Shown: positions 33,600-45,206 of the stretch, piece after piece
Position numbering within the stretch: position 1 is the first letter of the stretch
Layout: each line of letters starts with the position of its first letter
Assembly: GCA_963971575.1 (NCBI GenBank)
Contig: OZ020611.1
Coordinates: forward strand, 64,017,381-64,081,380
Direction of reading: 5' to 3'
Length of the DNA stretch: 64,000 nucleotides
Origin: Liopterus haemorrhoidalis
Lineage: Eukaryota > Arthropoda > Insecta > Coleoptera > Dytiscidae
Made by a program: the position numbers and the translations under genes
Notes under the pieces: generated by a model
Database searches by the model: none
Seen by the model: only the letters and a program-made list of their open reading frames with translations
Told to the model about the DNA's origin: nothing

Positions 33600-34079
33600 T
33601 AACTCTATTGATATTACCTGCAGTCGCATTTCATATTCTCCATTTAATTTGCTTCTATATTTTGTTTTTGTTGCCACATACGTTGAGAAAGATTTTTCGC
33701 TTAAATGAGTTGTTCCCAATGGCATTAAAATGTTTATAGCTGTGTGAAAAACTTCAGGGTATTCTGCATGAATCTGCAACCAAAAATTTAGGAGCTGCTC
33801 TGGCCTAAATTTTGATTTTAACGTCGAATCTGTTGATATGTTGTTTCATCTCCTTCATTGGCAAACCTTCTGATTTATCATAGTACTCGAACGGATTTTT
33901 ATCCAGTCATACTTAGTTTTCTCTTCTGGGAGATATTCTCTTATAATTTTCTTCAGTTGAAAAAGGTGCTCGATTGTATTTAAGTGATACGGGCGTGGTT
34001 TATGTGTTATTTCCGATACGAATTTTAATTTGATTCGCGGAACACCGGGGTTCCGCCGAACACAGTTTGAAGACCACTG
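33590..34079 (-). pseudogene. hAT transposase fragment (ZBED/FAM200-like)
   Basis: On the minus strand it starts at CAGTGGTCTTCAAACTGTGT (34079), the same terminus as the MITE at 30032-30405. It ends in coding: LNFWLQIHAEYPEVFHTAIN, ILMPLGTTHLSEKSFSTYVA, TKTKYRSKLNGEYEMRLQVI. The YP...L-P...T-T-x-L-S-E...FS...K-T-K-Y-R-S-L block is the C-terminal dimerisation region of this hAT group. It may represent the autonomous relative of the MITEs at 695 and 30032. The left end is lost against the MITE at 33599. Confidence 0.8.
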
Positions 34080-34331
34080 CTTTAATGCTATGATTTTGTA
34101 TGAAAAACGATGCTGATTTCAAATCTATTTTTTTTTTCATTGCATAAGGGTTTTTGGCAATTAAGAAATAACTCATTATATTAAAGCACAAATTTTGATT
34201 ATATATATAAAAGCCCTAATTTCTGTGTATCCTCGTAACGCTAAGCTCCTCGGTGCTAGCGGGGCTTGAGGTGTGTGGTCGGTCGCTCCCCACCAGTCCG
34301 AGCGACGTTCTCCGACAGCAGGTCACTTATA

Positions 34332-34991
34332 GGCTAAGCACATAGTGAAGCAGAGAGCAAAGCAGCGATGAAACCGGAGAGTAAAACAGCGAAAGAATGT
34401 CGCGCTTATGTCGCTTAAAGAGTGTCTACACATAGTGACGCGTTTAAAATCGAGCAGAAAGTTCACAAAATTATATGATTTTTTACTAACCGAAAACTCT
34501 TCCCTGAAAATTTGGTATTTACTAAAAAATAAAAATAAACACACTAGAAAGTGCAATGTTCACAGATTAAATAAAAGTAGACATATACATGGTGAATTTC
34601 ATCATTTCTATATACAACTCCGCGAACATCCAGAAAAGTTTCATTCTTATTTTCGCATGAGTATTTCAACGTTTGATTATATTTTGGAAAAAAATTCAAC
34701 ATAAATTGATAAAAAATGGACAAATTTCAATCGGAAACTACTATAAATACCTCTTATAAATGAGAACTACTTGTAAATGCCTCAATATCCATTTTAAACA
34801 ACTATTTTAGCAAAGATGATAGCAGAGAAATCAAAATTGCTTGAACGCATTGCTCGACAATAACAGCGATATAACCTCGCTGCAATACGCTCCACTATGC
34901 GCGTGTTAACAGGAATTCATTTATTTAATTTCGCTGCTTTGCTCTCCGCTTTCATCGCTGCTTTGCTCTCTGCTTCACTATGTGTTTAGCC
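34332..34991 (+). mobile_element. PIF/Harbinger deletion derivative 3
   Basis: Inverted repeats of about 60 bp start GGCTAAGCACATAGTGAAGC (left) and GGCTAAACACATAGTGAAGC (right, reversed), flanked by ata on both sides (34329-34331, 34992-34994). The interior frame (34408-34704) ends LNKSRHIHGEFHHFYIQLRE, HPEKFHSYFRMSISTFDYIL, again the N-terminal region of a Harbinger transposase (R...G-E-F...L-R...K-F...F-R-M-S). The catalytic domain is absent. Confidence 0.85.
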
Positions 34992-35069
34992 ATAGCGAGA
35001 ATATAGCTCTTAGCTCTCCAGTCAGTATATACCTTAGCTTAATTAAAGAATGTTGTGTCAATTAACGTT

Positions 35070-35490
35070 ACGCCCGCGGACCGTGTCTGGTCCGATACTG
35101 ATTTTTAAACGGCACGCATTGAGCGGCTTTTTTAGGATTTCCTAGGTATAATTAGAAACAGCTATACCATTGAGGTCCAGCATATGGCCCACGGGCCGTA
35201 CCCGGCCCGATATTAATTTTTAAACGACACGCATTTATCAGCTTTTTAGGATTTCCTAGGTATAATCAGAAACAACTATACCATTCATGTCCAGCATATG
35301 GCCCGCGGGCCGTATCCGGTCCGATACTAAATTTTAAACGACACGCATTGAGCGGCTTCCTAGGTATAATCAGAAACAGCTATACCATTGATGTCCAGCA
35401 TATGGCCCGCGGGCCGTACCCGGCCCAATATTAATTTTTAAACGACACGCATTAAGCAGCTTTTTAGGATTTCCTAGGTATAATCAAGAA
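35070..35490. repeat. Four ~114-bp tandem units
   Basis: Units share cctaggtataatcagaaaca, ccattgatgtccagcatatg and gcccgcgggccgta, with spacing about 112-114 bp; the third unit lacks a short piece. Similar words occur at 55832-55890 within a hAT element. Confidence 0.85.
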
Positions 35491-35619
35491 ACGTTTTTGT
35501 TTTGTTAATATACGCAGAATCATGCAAATTTTAATAATTGATTCCTGCTTATATTGATTTTTATTCGATATCAGTTTGCCAACGTTGTTGGCAACGGGTC
35601 TGCTGGTTTATATATATTA

Positions 35620-36011
35620 CAGTCACTTCTAGAGTTACGATGACCTCGACTTAGGGCCATTCGCATCTACAACGAAAAAATTTCATAAACAAATTTAAAA
35701 AATGTATAATTTTTTTATAGTTTTCGTCTAATATATATCATATATTTAGTGTTCGTCGTCCAAATAAATAAATAATCGGACACAATGTCGTAATAAATCT
35801 TAATGTTTATATATATACTATTATTTATGTATGTAATTATTTACTTATATATAGTTAACAATTAAAAGTCAGAAATAAAAGATATTAATTTTGATGTACA
35901 TATGTCTGTTATAATTATATTATTTATTTTTGTATAAAATTCGACTTACGACCATTTCGACAACGATCGAAGTTGCGGAACCGAACCCCGTCGTAAGTCG
36001 AGAAGTGACTG
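35620..36011. mobile_element. pogo/Tigger-like MITE 1
   Basis: Ends CAGTCACTTCTAGAGTTACG and (reversed) CAGTCACTTCTCGACTTACG, flanked by TA (35618-35619, 36012-36013). CAGT...ACTG ends with TA duplication are typical of pogo-group Tc1/mariner MITEs. Lies 13 bp after the Helitron-like 3' end. No coding. Confidence 0.8.
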
Positions 36012-36221
36012 TATTAGCAAAATAATTATATAAAAAAAATGTGAAGTGTGAGTTTTCACACATTTCTGGGTTTTGTAGAGATTTAAAGTGTAAAAAGCCA
36101 ACAGAATGCTGGATGTCTAGGAATATTTTTTCTATAATCACATCAAAATCAACAGTTTTTTCGTTGTTTGAGTACTAAGAGCTTCCATTTAATTTTTTTA
36201 AACTTAACTTAAATAATTTGC

Positions 36222-36700
36222 AAAAATAATCTTTATATATAAAAATGGATATTTGTGGCTATGTCCGGAAATTCTAACCCACTTCCAGATACGCTACCGA
36301 GTTGAAATTTTGCATACAGGTAGCAAATGGCTTCATCATAACTAGAAAAATCGAAAATCTCAAAAAAGTCCCATCAGAAACGAGAAATTAATAATTTTGT
36401 TTTTAATTACATTCGACCATTGGTATATCTATCACATATGCAGTGACCGGATAGGAATTTTCATTCAATAGTTGACTGTCTAACTGTATGAACATCGTGA
36501 GTGTTCGCTAAATATCGGAAGTGTTCGGCCCGAGAATAAACTTTACCAAAAGGTAAACATTGTAGAAAATAAAACCGGTGTTTGGTTACAGCTGATAATA
36601 AATTGTTATTGTTATTTAGCAAAACTTATGATTCGTGTATGTAGAGCGAGACATAAGCTGAATATCTGTTTTCTGGATAATTATTTTTAACGGAGTTTTC
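36222..36700 (+). repeat. Helitron-like 5' unit, copy 1
   Basis: Begins ctttatatataaaaatggat and shares aatatttgtggctatgtcc, ttccagatacgctaccgag, atttagcaaaacttatga and gtagagcgagac with 38020-38480. Direct repeats about 1.8 kb apart. Confidence 0.6.
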
Positions 36701-38019
36701 TTAACTTATTTTTATTATAATTATTTTTTTTTTCTATCTTTTTTACGAATATTGATTTAAATGCGATTGATAGCCATATTTTTTCAGTGTGGGCTACTTG
36801 CTCATTCTTCTATTTTTGTTTAAAAACATCTATTTTCTGTATCTATAAAATAGAAAATATTCGGAAATTGTAACCCACATATGGTACTGAGTTTTTATGC
36901 AAATTTGATGAGTGTGGAAATTTGGTTTACAGGTAGAAAATGCCGTATGTATAACGATAAAAAAAAATCGCATTAGAAACGATATTCATGAATTTAGTTT
37001 TTATTTATATTTGGGCATTAACATAGTTTTGAGAAATATTTAGTTGGATGGCTTTAGTGCAGCTTCGGACATCGTGCATTTTCGTGCGTAATTGTTATAA
37101 CCCGAAGCCTGAGGTTGCATTTAGTTTACAGTCAGTCTAACCTAAACAACTGTTGCGAACGGATGTATGTTTATTATCTATCTATCTCTATATATATAAA
37201 AGCAAGTGTCCTGACTGACTGACTCATTCACTCATCACCGCCCAGCCCGAACCGCTGGGCCTAGGAACTTGAAATTTGGAGAGTATATTCGCTCCGTGAC
37301 GTAAGCACCCACTAAGAAGGGATTTTTCGAAATTTCACTCCTAAGGGATGAAAAGGGGTGAAATGTGATTTCAAGAATTCCTTAATATCTCTTAGGGCCG
37401 ATGGGATATCGACTTAGTTTTTGCTTACAAGTATTACCCATATAAATGCCGAAAAACCAATTTCGGTTTTTTGCCCTAATCAACCCCTAAAGGGGTGAAT
37501 CTACAATCGGGGTGAATTTTACAACCCGTCTTATTTCCTGTGTTTGTTGAGTTATAAGGTTTCTTTTTGGCACATAAGTGTCTTTTTATAATATCTCGAA
37601 ATGGTTTTGACAGTTTTTTAAAATTTCACCTCTAAAGGGTGAAAAGGGGTGATATGTGATTTCAAGGTTTCTTTAATATCTCTTAGGACCAATAAGATAT
37701 CGACTTGCTTTTTGCTTACAAAAATTACCCATATAAATACCGAAAAACTAATTTCAGGATTTTGTTCTTATCAACCCTTACAGGGGTGAATCTACAATTG
37801 GAGTGAATTATACATCCCGTCGTATTTCCTGTGATTGTTGAGATGTGACATTACTTTTTGGCACATAGGTGTATTTTTAAAATATTTCGAAAAAGTTTTG
37901 ACAGTTTTTTTTAAATTTCAGCCCCAAAGGGTGAAAAGGGGTGACATGTGATTTCAAGGATTCCTTAATATTTCTAAGGATCAATAAGATATCGACTTGG
38001 TTTTTTCTTACAATAATAA

Positions 38020-38480
38020 TCTTTATATATAAAAGACAATATTTGTGGCTATGTCCGGAAATTCTAACCCACTTCCAGATATGCTACCGAGTTGAAATTT
38101 TGCATACAGGTAGGGAATGCTTTCATCATAACTAGAAAAATCGAAAATTTCAAAAAAGTCCCATCAGAAACGAGAAATTAATAATTTTTTTTTTAATTAT
38201 ATTGGACCATCGAAGTATGTATGATGCGCTCAGCGAGATCGCGGGAATTTCGTTTCAATGGTTGTTTGGACAACTATAGTAAGTTCGTGAAACATCGTTC
38301 AATGTCGTTCGGCGCGATTCATCATTACTCTGCTCTAGCTGATAAGATTTATATATTGTTATTTAGTAAAATTTTTGATTAGTGTATGCAGAGCGAGACT
38401 AAAGTGGAGCACCTGTTTTCTGGTTTTTAATTTTAGGGCATTTTTATGAACTTTGTTATTTTTATTTATTTTTTTTTTTT
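38020..38480 (+). repeat. Helitron-like 5' unit, copy 2
   Basis: Second copy of 36222-36700, highly similar over the first ~180 bp and diverged after. Interrupts the preceding Helitron-like segment. Confidence 0.6.
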
Positions 38481-38672
38481 CTATTCTTTTATTTAAATGT
38501 TTAAATATAATAGTAAAATCTTTTATATATATAAAACAGAAAATCTGTGTGTACCGAGTTGGAATTTGGTATATAGGTAGGAAATACAGTCAATATAAGG
38601 AGGCAAATTGAAAATCAGAAGAAAAAAAATGGTATCACTTAAGACGTAGACTTAACAGAAAAATTGCTTATA

Positions 38673-39188
38673 CAGTGAAACCTCTATCTATCGTTTTTGA
38701 AGGGACCTATTGAAATAAACTATGGATGCGGGAAAACAATGAAAAACACATTAATACATATTTAAATGTTTAATATGTACGTACATATATATTCTAAATA
38801 AAATTTTAAATAAAAAATATCGTAACAAAATAAAAAAGGAAGCTGCATGCCGACAAAAAAAATTATACTTTGTATTGTATATAATCTTTCATCGTCATTT
38901 GCTTTTTGGCTTTTTATATTGCCGTAAGAAATCAATATTCTTTCGGTGTTACAAATTAAATTTTTTTCGGCATCAGTTATCGAATGCGCATAAAAAAAGT
39001 TTTCAATTTGAAAAAACACGAAATTTGCTGCGTAATTTAAACGATGAATGCGGTAAAATGATACAGAGAGAAATGATCGATGCGATCTATTTTTGAGTGT
39101 TTTGTATGAAATTAATTCGGAACCGCAAGAAATAACGATATATACGGGAAAATTATTATTCGAGGAACGATAGATAGAGGTTTCACTG
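38673..39188. mobile_element. pogo/Tigger-like MITE 2
   Basis: Ends CAGTGAAACCTCTATCTATC on both sides (right end reversed), flanked by TA at 38671-38672 and 39189-39190. The inverted repeats run about 24 bp perfectly. A long minus-strand open frame overlaps but shows no transposase motif I can name. Confidence 0.85.
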
Positions 39189-41277
39189 TAATAAGAAAAC
39201 AAATATTTTTTTTTAATGATTTTTATTTTATTGGATTGATTTACGGGAGTTACGAAGGGACAACCTAAAACTAAACTTTTGAAATATCTCATTTACTTTT
39301 GACTTAACAGCAAAAACGCACATGAGAAAAGCTGTTTAAAATAAAAATACAAATACATGTTATCCTATAAATTTTTCAATTGGTTAAGAAGCAGGGGAAG
39401 GGAGATGGGGGAGGTGCTAAAACTAAAATACTGGAAATATCTCGCTTATTATTTACTTTACATCAACAATTTATAAAGATAATTTATAAAGACTTTGATT
39501 GAAGAACGATTATTTTCTGTTTAGTGTAGCTTCTGAATATTTAGGGGGACAGAAGGAGCGCTACTTATAAACTTGAAATATCTCTTAATATTGACTTAAC
39601 ATTAAACATGTGTATAACAGAAGTTGTTACAATATCAATAATATAAATAAATAAATAAACAAATCTTTTCTGTTTAATCTTCTTCTGTATATAGGTATAT
39701 CATTTATAAAATTTTCTTATATACATATGTATATAAATACATGACCTGACTGACTCATCAACGTTCAGCCCAAATCACTAGACCTAGAAACATGAAATTC
39801 GAGAAGTATATTTCCTCCATGTCGTAAGCGATCACTAAGAAGAGAATTTTCGAAATACGACCCCTAAGGGGCTGTTAAGTGATTTCAGGGATTCCTCAAT
39901 ATCTCGTAGGCCCAATGAGATATTGACTTAGTTTTTGCTTACAAAGGTTACACATACAAATGTTAAGAACTAAATTCAGAATTTTGTTCTAATCAACCCT
40001 TAAAGGGATAAATTTATTATGTATTCGGAGTGAATTATAGAACCCTTCGTATTTCCTATGTATGTTGAGTTATAACATTGTGTTTTGGCATATAGATGTC
40101 TTTTTAAAATCTTAGAAACTTTTTGACAGTTTTCTTTTAAATTTTCACGCCTAAAAGGGTAAATTGGTATTTTTTATTCAATAGAACGCCCCCTGGACAT
40201 AGAAACATGAAATTCGTGGAGGAAGGAATGTTCCTTCCATGATGTGAGCACCTATTAAGAAAGATTTTTTTTAAATTCGACCCCTAATGTGGTGAAATGT
40301 TTCTTTCACGGATTCCTCAATATCTCAGACCTATAATGAGCTATCGACTTGGTTTTTGGTTACAAAGATTACCCATACACATGTACAAAAACGAGGTTCA
40401 GTATTTTGCTCTGATCAACCCATACAAGGCAAATCTAGATTCAAGGATATTCATAAAACCCTTCAAGTGACCTGTTTCATTTCTTTTTGGCACATAGGCG
40501 TCTGTTTAAAATCGGTATATGTATTAAAACTCAAAAACGGATAAACCGATTTTAGTGCTATTTGCAACAGCGTATTCCAAATTTGTCTGGAAAGATTTTA
40601 AGCTATATATCATCGCGGTAAGACACCAGCTTTCCGATCAATTAAGAAATATTTAAACTATAAAAGATACACATATTCAAAATATACCTATATTAACGAA
40701 TTTTGGGTTTAATATTGCAACAAAAATGTTCCCGAGGATATATATCACAATTTTCTTTATTTTCATTTTAGACGACAATTGTAACGTTAAATTCGCTATT
40801 GAACATTATTGTAACCCCCTAAAGCAATACGAAGAAAACTTACTTCGGTGGCAAGAATATAATTGCTCTGATCTATATAGGTACGATTTATAAATCAGGA
40901 ATAATCACGAAGTAATTATTATAAATATCATAAAAATTATAATAAATAATTTCGAAAGGTGCAACATAAAATGCTTTACGTGACTGGCGCTGCCTTTGGC
41001 AATGATTCTCACATGGGCATTTTCCTAGGTTAGCACATCGGGATACTTATACGTGTTGATATTAAATGTCTGTACTACCAATGTTTACAAAGAAATTCGT
41101 ACTTAAATTATTTGTATAAGAAGCACATATTAATACAATTGTAGATTAAAACAAATAAATATATTTGAATATAAAACGATTCGTAGCAACCAGTCTTGAA
41201 CCGATTTCGAAATGGGCCAGATCTAAGCGGGCTACGACTACTTTATTTCGGTAGCGAAGCAGCGGGTACACTGCTAG

Positions 41278-41749
41278 TGTTACAATAAAATTTAAATTAA
41301 AAAAATCCCAGCGTTTTTTTATGCATTTGCTTTTTAAGATAAAATAATAAGAAATTTGTTGATAAAATGCTTAATTTTTTCAATTTCAACTTTTAACAAT
41401 GTATTATTTAATTTATAAGTATTTCACTACTATAAATGATTTATTCCTCTTTTATAACTTCAGAACTAAAATAATTCAAACAAAAGATTGAATCGTGATG
41501 TATAATAGTGAGCGGAGCTTACTGAATATTACACCCAACACTCTACACACATGAACAAGATTCTCAGCTGTAAAAAAATTTGAATAAATTTTTAATTTCA
41601 ATTACACTCACTACCTTACCCATACATACAAAAAATCCATAATATTATCAGCCATAATTTAAATCAATGTACATTACTTAGAATTTTTTCAGAAATTTAG
41701 TTTTACCCTTTTGGGTTTTTGAAAAAAAAAAGTATTTTTTATATATATT
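41278..41749. other. No recognised element
   Basis: A+T-rich, nothing identified. Confidence 0.3.
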
Positions 41750-42127
41750 TTACTCAACTTAACTTCACCACAGGCGGACGTTACCAGTTCCCCTGAGCAA
41801 AAACCAAATTTCGTCCATTACGTTATCAACAGTTAGTTTAACACATTTCAGTGGCGTCACTTACTATAATTTGTGTTTTACTACGCGTATTGTGCGATGT
41901 TGTATGTTTTTTCCGTTATTATTATTTATTTCTCGTATGTTTCAAGGTATACCGTGTATACTAAAATGAGAAAAAATGTATTTGAAATACATAATTTTGT
42001 TTATTTGGTATCCACAACAATTGTTTAACACCCTTATGTACGTCTATGTGATCAGTTGTTTTCTCGCGTAGAATTGATGACATAATTTATGATACCCTGT
42101 GCTGAAGTTAAGTTGAACGAAGTCTAC
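41750..42127. mobile_element. TIR MITE, copy 2 (inverted relative to copy 1)
   Basis: Reverse-oriented relative of 28991-29371. Left actcaacttaacttcaccac, right (reversed) GTAGACTTCGTTCAACTTAA. The interior is similar throughout. Its right end abuts a SINE. Confidence 0.75.
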
Positions 42128-42232
42128 TTCACCAATAAGCTAGGATAATTCTTAATTTTTTTTTTGAAAATTCCATGCCTGAACAGGATTTGAATCCGGG
42201 ACCTTCGGGGGACACCTGATTTGTTCTAGATT
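42128..42232 (-). mobile_element. tRNA-derived SINE, copy 2
   Basis: Minus strand: GAAGGTCCCGGATTCAAATC, CTGTTCAGGCATGGAATTTT, an A run, then ATTATCCTAGCTTATTGGTG, parallel to the plus-strand copy at 24527-24673. The B box is recognisable; the A box part is eroded. Confidence 0.6.
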
Positions 42233-42310
42233 GTTGTTCTTGACGAAAAATGTAGGAGGAAATAAAAATTCTTGAATACTCGTCAAAAGTTTATTTATAA
42301 AATATCAAGA

Positions 42311-42343
42311 GACGTTTCGACTGGTAAATCCAGTCATCCTCAG
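42311..42343 (-). ncRNA. Hammerhead-like core (third family)
   Basis: Minus strand: CTGAGGA, hairpin GACTGG/CCAGTC with a 5-base loop, GAAACGTC. Same CUGANGA-stem-GAAAC layout as the Penelope-linked motifs, so 42240-42360 is probably a terminal fragment of another Penelope-like element. Confidence 0.5.
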
Positions 42344-42535
42344 TCTAGAGTACGTTGTCAATATTTATTAGATCAATCCCTCTGGGAGATAGGATGGGGG
42401 ACAAAAGTATTTTTTTTTCATTTTATTCGCTAAAATCCCATAAAAAAAAATTCCAAAATATTTTGTTTTTCTTTTTATACCCCACTCAAAATTTTACAAA
42501 AATATTTATTTTTACATTAAATACATATCGGTTTA

Positions 42536-42580
42536 TATATATATATATATATACACACATACATACATACATATATATAC

Positions 42581-42613
<33 letters not shown>
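42536..42613. repeat. Microsatellite (AT)n/(ACAT)n
   Basis: AT and ACAT repeats in several blocks. Confidence 0.95.
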
Positions 42614-42635
42614 CTCGCTGTATTCTTTTGAACTT

Positions 42636-42785
42636 TCTATATTTTACCTATATGTGGATCAAAGAGTTGTACAAGCATGCCAAATTTCCACTTTCTATGT
42701 GCAGCTTCCTTTGGCTACAATTTCTACCGTACACAGACAGACACATGAGTGATGTTAGTGGTCCTACCTACAAAACCCATAAAAT
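42636..42785 (-). repeat. Dispersed repeat, copy 3
   Basis: Reverse complement carries gggttttgtaggtaggacc, gtctgtctgtgtacgg, aaattgtagccaaagg and caactctttgatccacatat, as in 29630-29830. Confidence 0.6.
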
Positions 42786-42845
42786 TAGGGGTGGGGCATA
42801 AAACTTTTGGCACAAAGGTGCCTTACATGTCACCGGCGTCCCTGT

Positions 42846-43405
42846 TAGACCGGGAGGTCATGACTTTTTTGGTCTCCGATTTCATACAGCATGCCTTTTG
42901 GAGGAGAGAATATTTACCCTGTGTCAACAAAAAAGGGATGGTACTAAACCCCTGCACGCTTTCCGGTCATAGGGAAAATTGCATTTCCACTTGCACAAAA
43001 TTTTTGTGTTTTTCTCTGATTTAATATTGCTTGCCCTTTTGTCAAAAGAAAGTTATAACAAATTTAAAGTCTTTTAATTATAGGCATGCTGTATGAAAAC
43101 GCGGAAAATCATATTTTTTTATTATAAGATCACATGACCGTTTGAGCCCTTTGGGACCCTCCGAATCGCATGCAAAGACTTTAAATTTGTTATAACTTTC
43201 TTTTGACAAAAGGGCAAGCAATATTAAATCAGAGAAAAGCACAAAAATTTTGTGTTTAAGTGGAAATGCAATTTTCCCTATGACCGGAAAGCGTGCAGGG
43301 GTTTAGTACCATACCTTTTTTGTTGTCACAGGGTAAATATTCTCTACTCCAAAAGGCATGCTGTATGAAATCGGAGACCAAAAACTGTCATGAGCTCCCG
43401 GTCTA
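42846..43405. repeat. 560-bp fold-back (inverted repeat)
   Basis: Arms 42846-43075 and 43174-43405 (about 230 bp each) are near-perfect reverse complements around a ~98-bp centre. Outer ends tagaccgggaggtcatgac / gagctcccggtcta; inner ends caaatttaaagtcttt / aaagactttaaatttg. No coding; the open frames inside mirror each other. Flanking duplication not clear. Confidence 0.9.
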
Positions 43406-43429
43406 TGTGGAGGTCTTACTAAATATACA

Positions 43430-45206
43430 TGTTAGCGAAAATATAATTATGCAACATTCACCCTTATTAACGATCGTAGTGGCTATATCGTTGCTAAGGC
43501 ATATTGTTTTATGTAAATAGAATAGTAGAAAATATATCATAGGATGTGCGAGACGTATTAGTTGATCAATAAAATCATGTCTTATTATTCATAAAATACC
43601 TTTTTTATTAATATCAGAAGTGCGATTCGCCTATCACCCACAAGAAAATTAAAATAGAAGACTATAAGTGCAATATTAAAAATATTTTTTAATGCAACAA
43701 TACATTGTTGTAAAGAAATTGTCGTATAATATTGCAAAAGCTAATATAAAGGTTTAAGTTATTTTGTGTTAAGTTAAAGGTGACTATTGAGAATCATATA
43801 AAGGTAGTATGAATTATGAGCTAGATAATAGATTAGCGAATTTTGAGTTATTTTGTCAAAAAATACTTCAATTGGTTTCTATGGAAATGACACTTATTGG
43901 AATAAATTTGAAATGTGACATTTGTTTGCGAAAATGCAGAATCTTAACACTGAGAACGCCAGGATTAATTATACAAAGCAGATCTCTAAAAATTGTCAGG
44001 ATAAACAAGCGTTGCTTTGTTATTAACAAACACATTGTATGAAGGTAACTGGTTAGATTGTTGACGACTAAAATGGTAAGAGGCATTTTATTGTTTTGGT
44101 TAAATCATTTGGCACGTGTTAGCCATAATGAGTAAAAATTAGATTTGAGATTTAATATTTGAGATTTTAATAATTGAGTTTTAAGACTTGAGACATAAAA
44201 TATGAGATTTTGGTTTTGATATTTAATATTTGAGATTTCATAATTAAGATCTGAGTTTCGAGATTTGAGTTTTAAATTTGAGCGATTATTGGAAAAGACA
44301 AAAGACAGATCACTGGGATAGGAATGGCAAAATAAACTGAGAAATATAATAGATAATGAGTTGAGAGTTGAAAGCTTGTTGAGTACCGCAAGACAAGCCG
44401 CTGCCAGTGGCATCAGTCCGGTAATAGCTCTGTAACCATGGTGGCAGATGGTGAGCTATGGCGACGGGCTGATGATGATGATGATAAAGCACTGTGTGAG
44501 CAGAAACGAATAGACGGTCTCTGAGCTTGTTGTACTGTAGACAATCTGTAATGAAAGAAACTAATAGATAGTTACTGAGTATCTGAGCTTGTTGATCTAG
44601 TCACACTGAGTTCGTGATAGAGAAATGAAATGATAACAAAAAGTCTCTAAACTTTCAGATCACGATTTATACTTTGCTATTGGAAAGTTTTGTTGTAAGC
44701 AAATATTTATTTTAACTAATTGATATTGGTGCACGGTTGATTTTGTGAAAGATCAATTCTGCGCCCAAATTGCTTTATTTACAGATTATGAATTAGGTGA
44801 AAACTTTCCAGATGCAGTAGAAGATGAATGGTGGACCAGCTCAAGAATGAAGATTCAGGTATGCGGGGTGCTGTTACTGAAATGCAAGATGCAGGATGCT
44901 GTTGTTGGTATGGAGCAGACCACTGGTGATATGCAGGTTGCTGTAGCTGATAACAACAAAGCTGTTAATGGTGTGAAGAATGCAGTTGCGTCTCGAGAAC
45001 GTTCCGCGTGTCAGTCTGGCCGTGTTAGCGAAAATATAATTATGCAACATTCACCCTTATTAACGATCGTAGTGTGCTATATCGTTGCTAAGGCATATTG
45101 TTTTATGTAAATAGAATAGTAGAAAATATATCATATGATGTGCGAGACGTATTAGTTGATCAATAAAATTATGTCTTATTATTCATAAAATATCTTTTTT
45201 ATTAAT
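43430..45206. mobile_element. Small LTR-like element with direct terminal repeats
   Basis: Direct repeats of 183 bp (43430-43612) and 184 bp (45023-45206) start TGTTAGCGAAAATATAATTA and end cctttttttattaat or the like; they differ by three substitutions and one indel. Both contain AATAAA (43568-43573 in the left one). The 5-bp sequence ataca flanks the whole unit exactly (43425-43429, 45207-45211). The 1.41-kb interior has no recognised gag or pol. An open frame 44745-45110 (DYELGENFPDAVEDEWWTSS and so on) runs into the right repeat. No clear primer binding site or polypurine tract, so LTR-retrotransposon identity is inference from layout. Confidence 0.7.

Larger units (their letters stand above)
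34195..35606 (+). mobile_element. Helitron-like non-autonomous unit
   Basis: Begins with tatatatataaaagccctaa, like the 5' region of insect Helitrons, and ends with a perfect 8-bp hairpin ttgccaacgttgttggcaa (35574-35592), then cgggtctgCTGG followed by T (35607), the CTRR-T end of Helitrons. No Rep/helicase coding. Contains the Harbinger derivative 34332-34991 and the tandem repeat 35070-35490. The 5' TC dinucleotide is not clear. Confidence 0.55.
37187..41277 (+). mobile_element. Composite Helitron-like element
   Basis: Starts TCTATATATATAAAAGCAAG then tgtcctgactgactgactca, a 5' end found in many insect Helitrons, and ends gtagcgaagcagcgggtac, actgCTAG then T (41278), matching the CTRR-T rule. 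The interior has three related ~300-bp segments with aaggggtga and gatatcgacttggtttttg (37330, 37640, 37930), then a further 5'-type unit at 38020, a pogo-like MITE at 38673-39188, and another 5'-like unit near 39720. No Rep-Hel coding seen. Probably nested copies. Confidence 0.6.

Noticed and set aside
38762..39292. 176-residue minus-strand frame
   Set aside because: Overlaps the pogo-like MITE, runs across its right end into flanking DNA, and shows no transposase motif.
42355..42801. 148-residue frame
   Set aside because: Mostly translation of AT/ACAT microsatellite (Tyr/Ile/His runs).
43430..45206. Interpretation of the direct repeats as a simple segmental tandem duplication
   Set aside because: Exact ataca flanks at the outer edges and sharp repeat ends starting TGTTAG favour a terminal-repeat element, though this is not proven.
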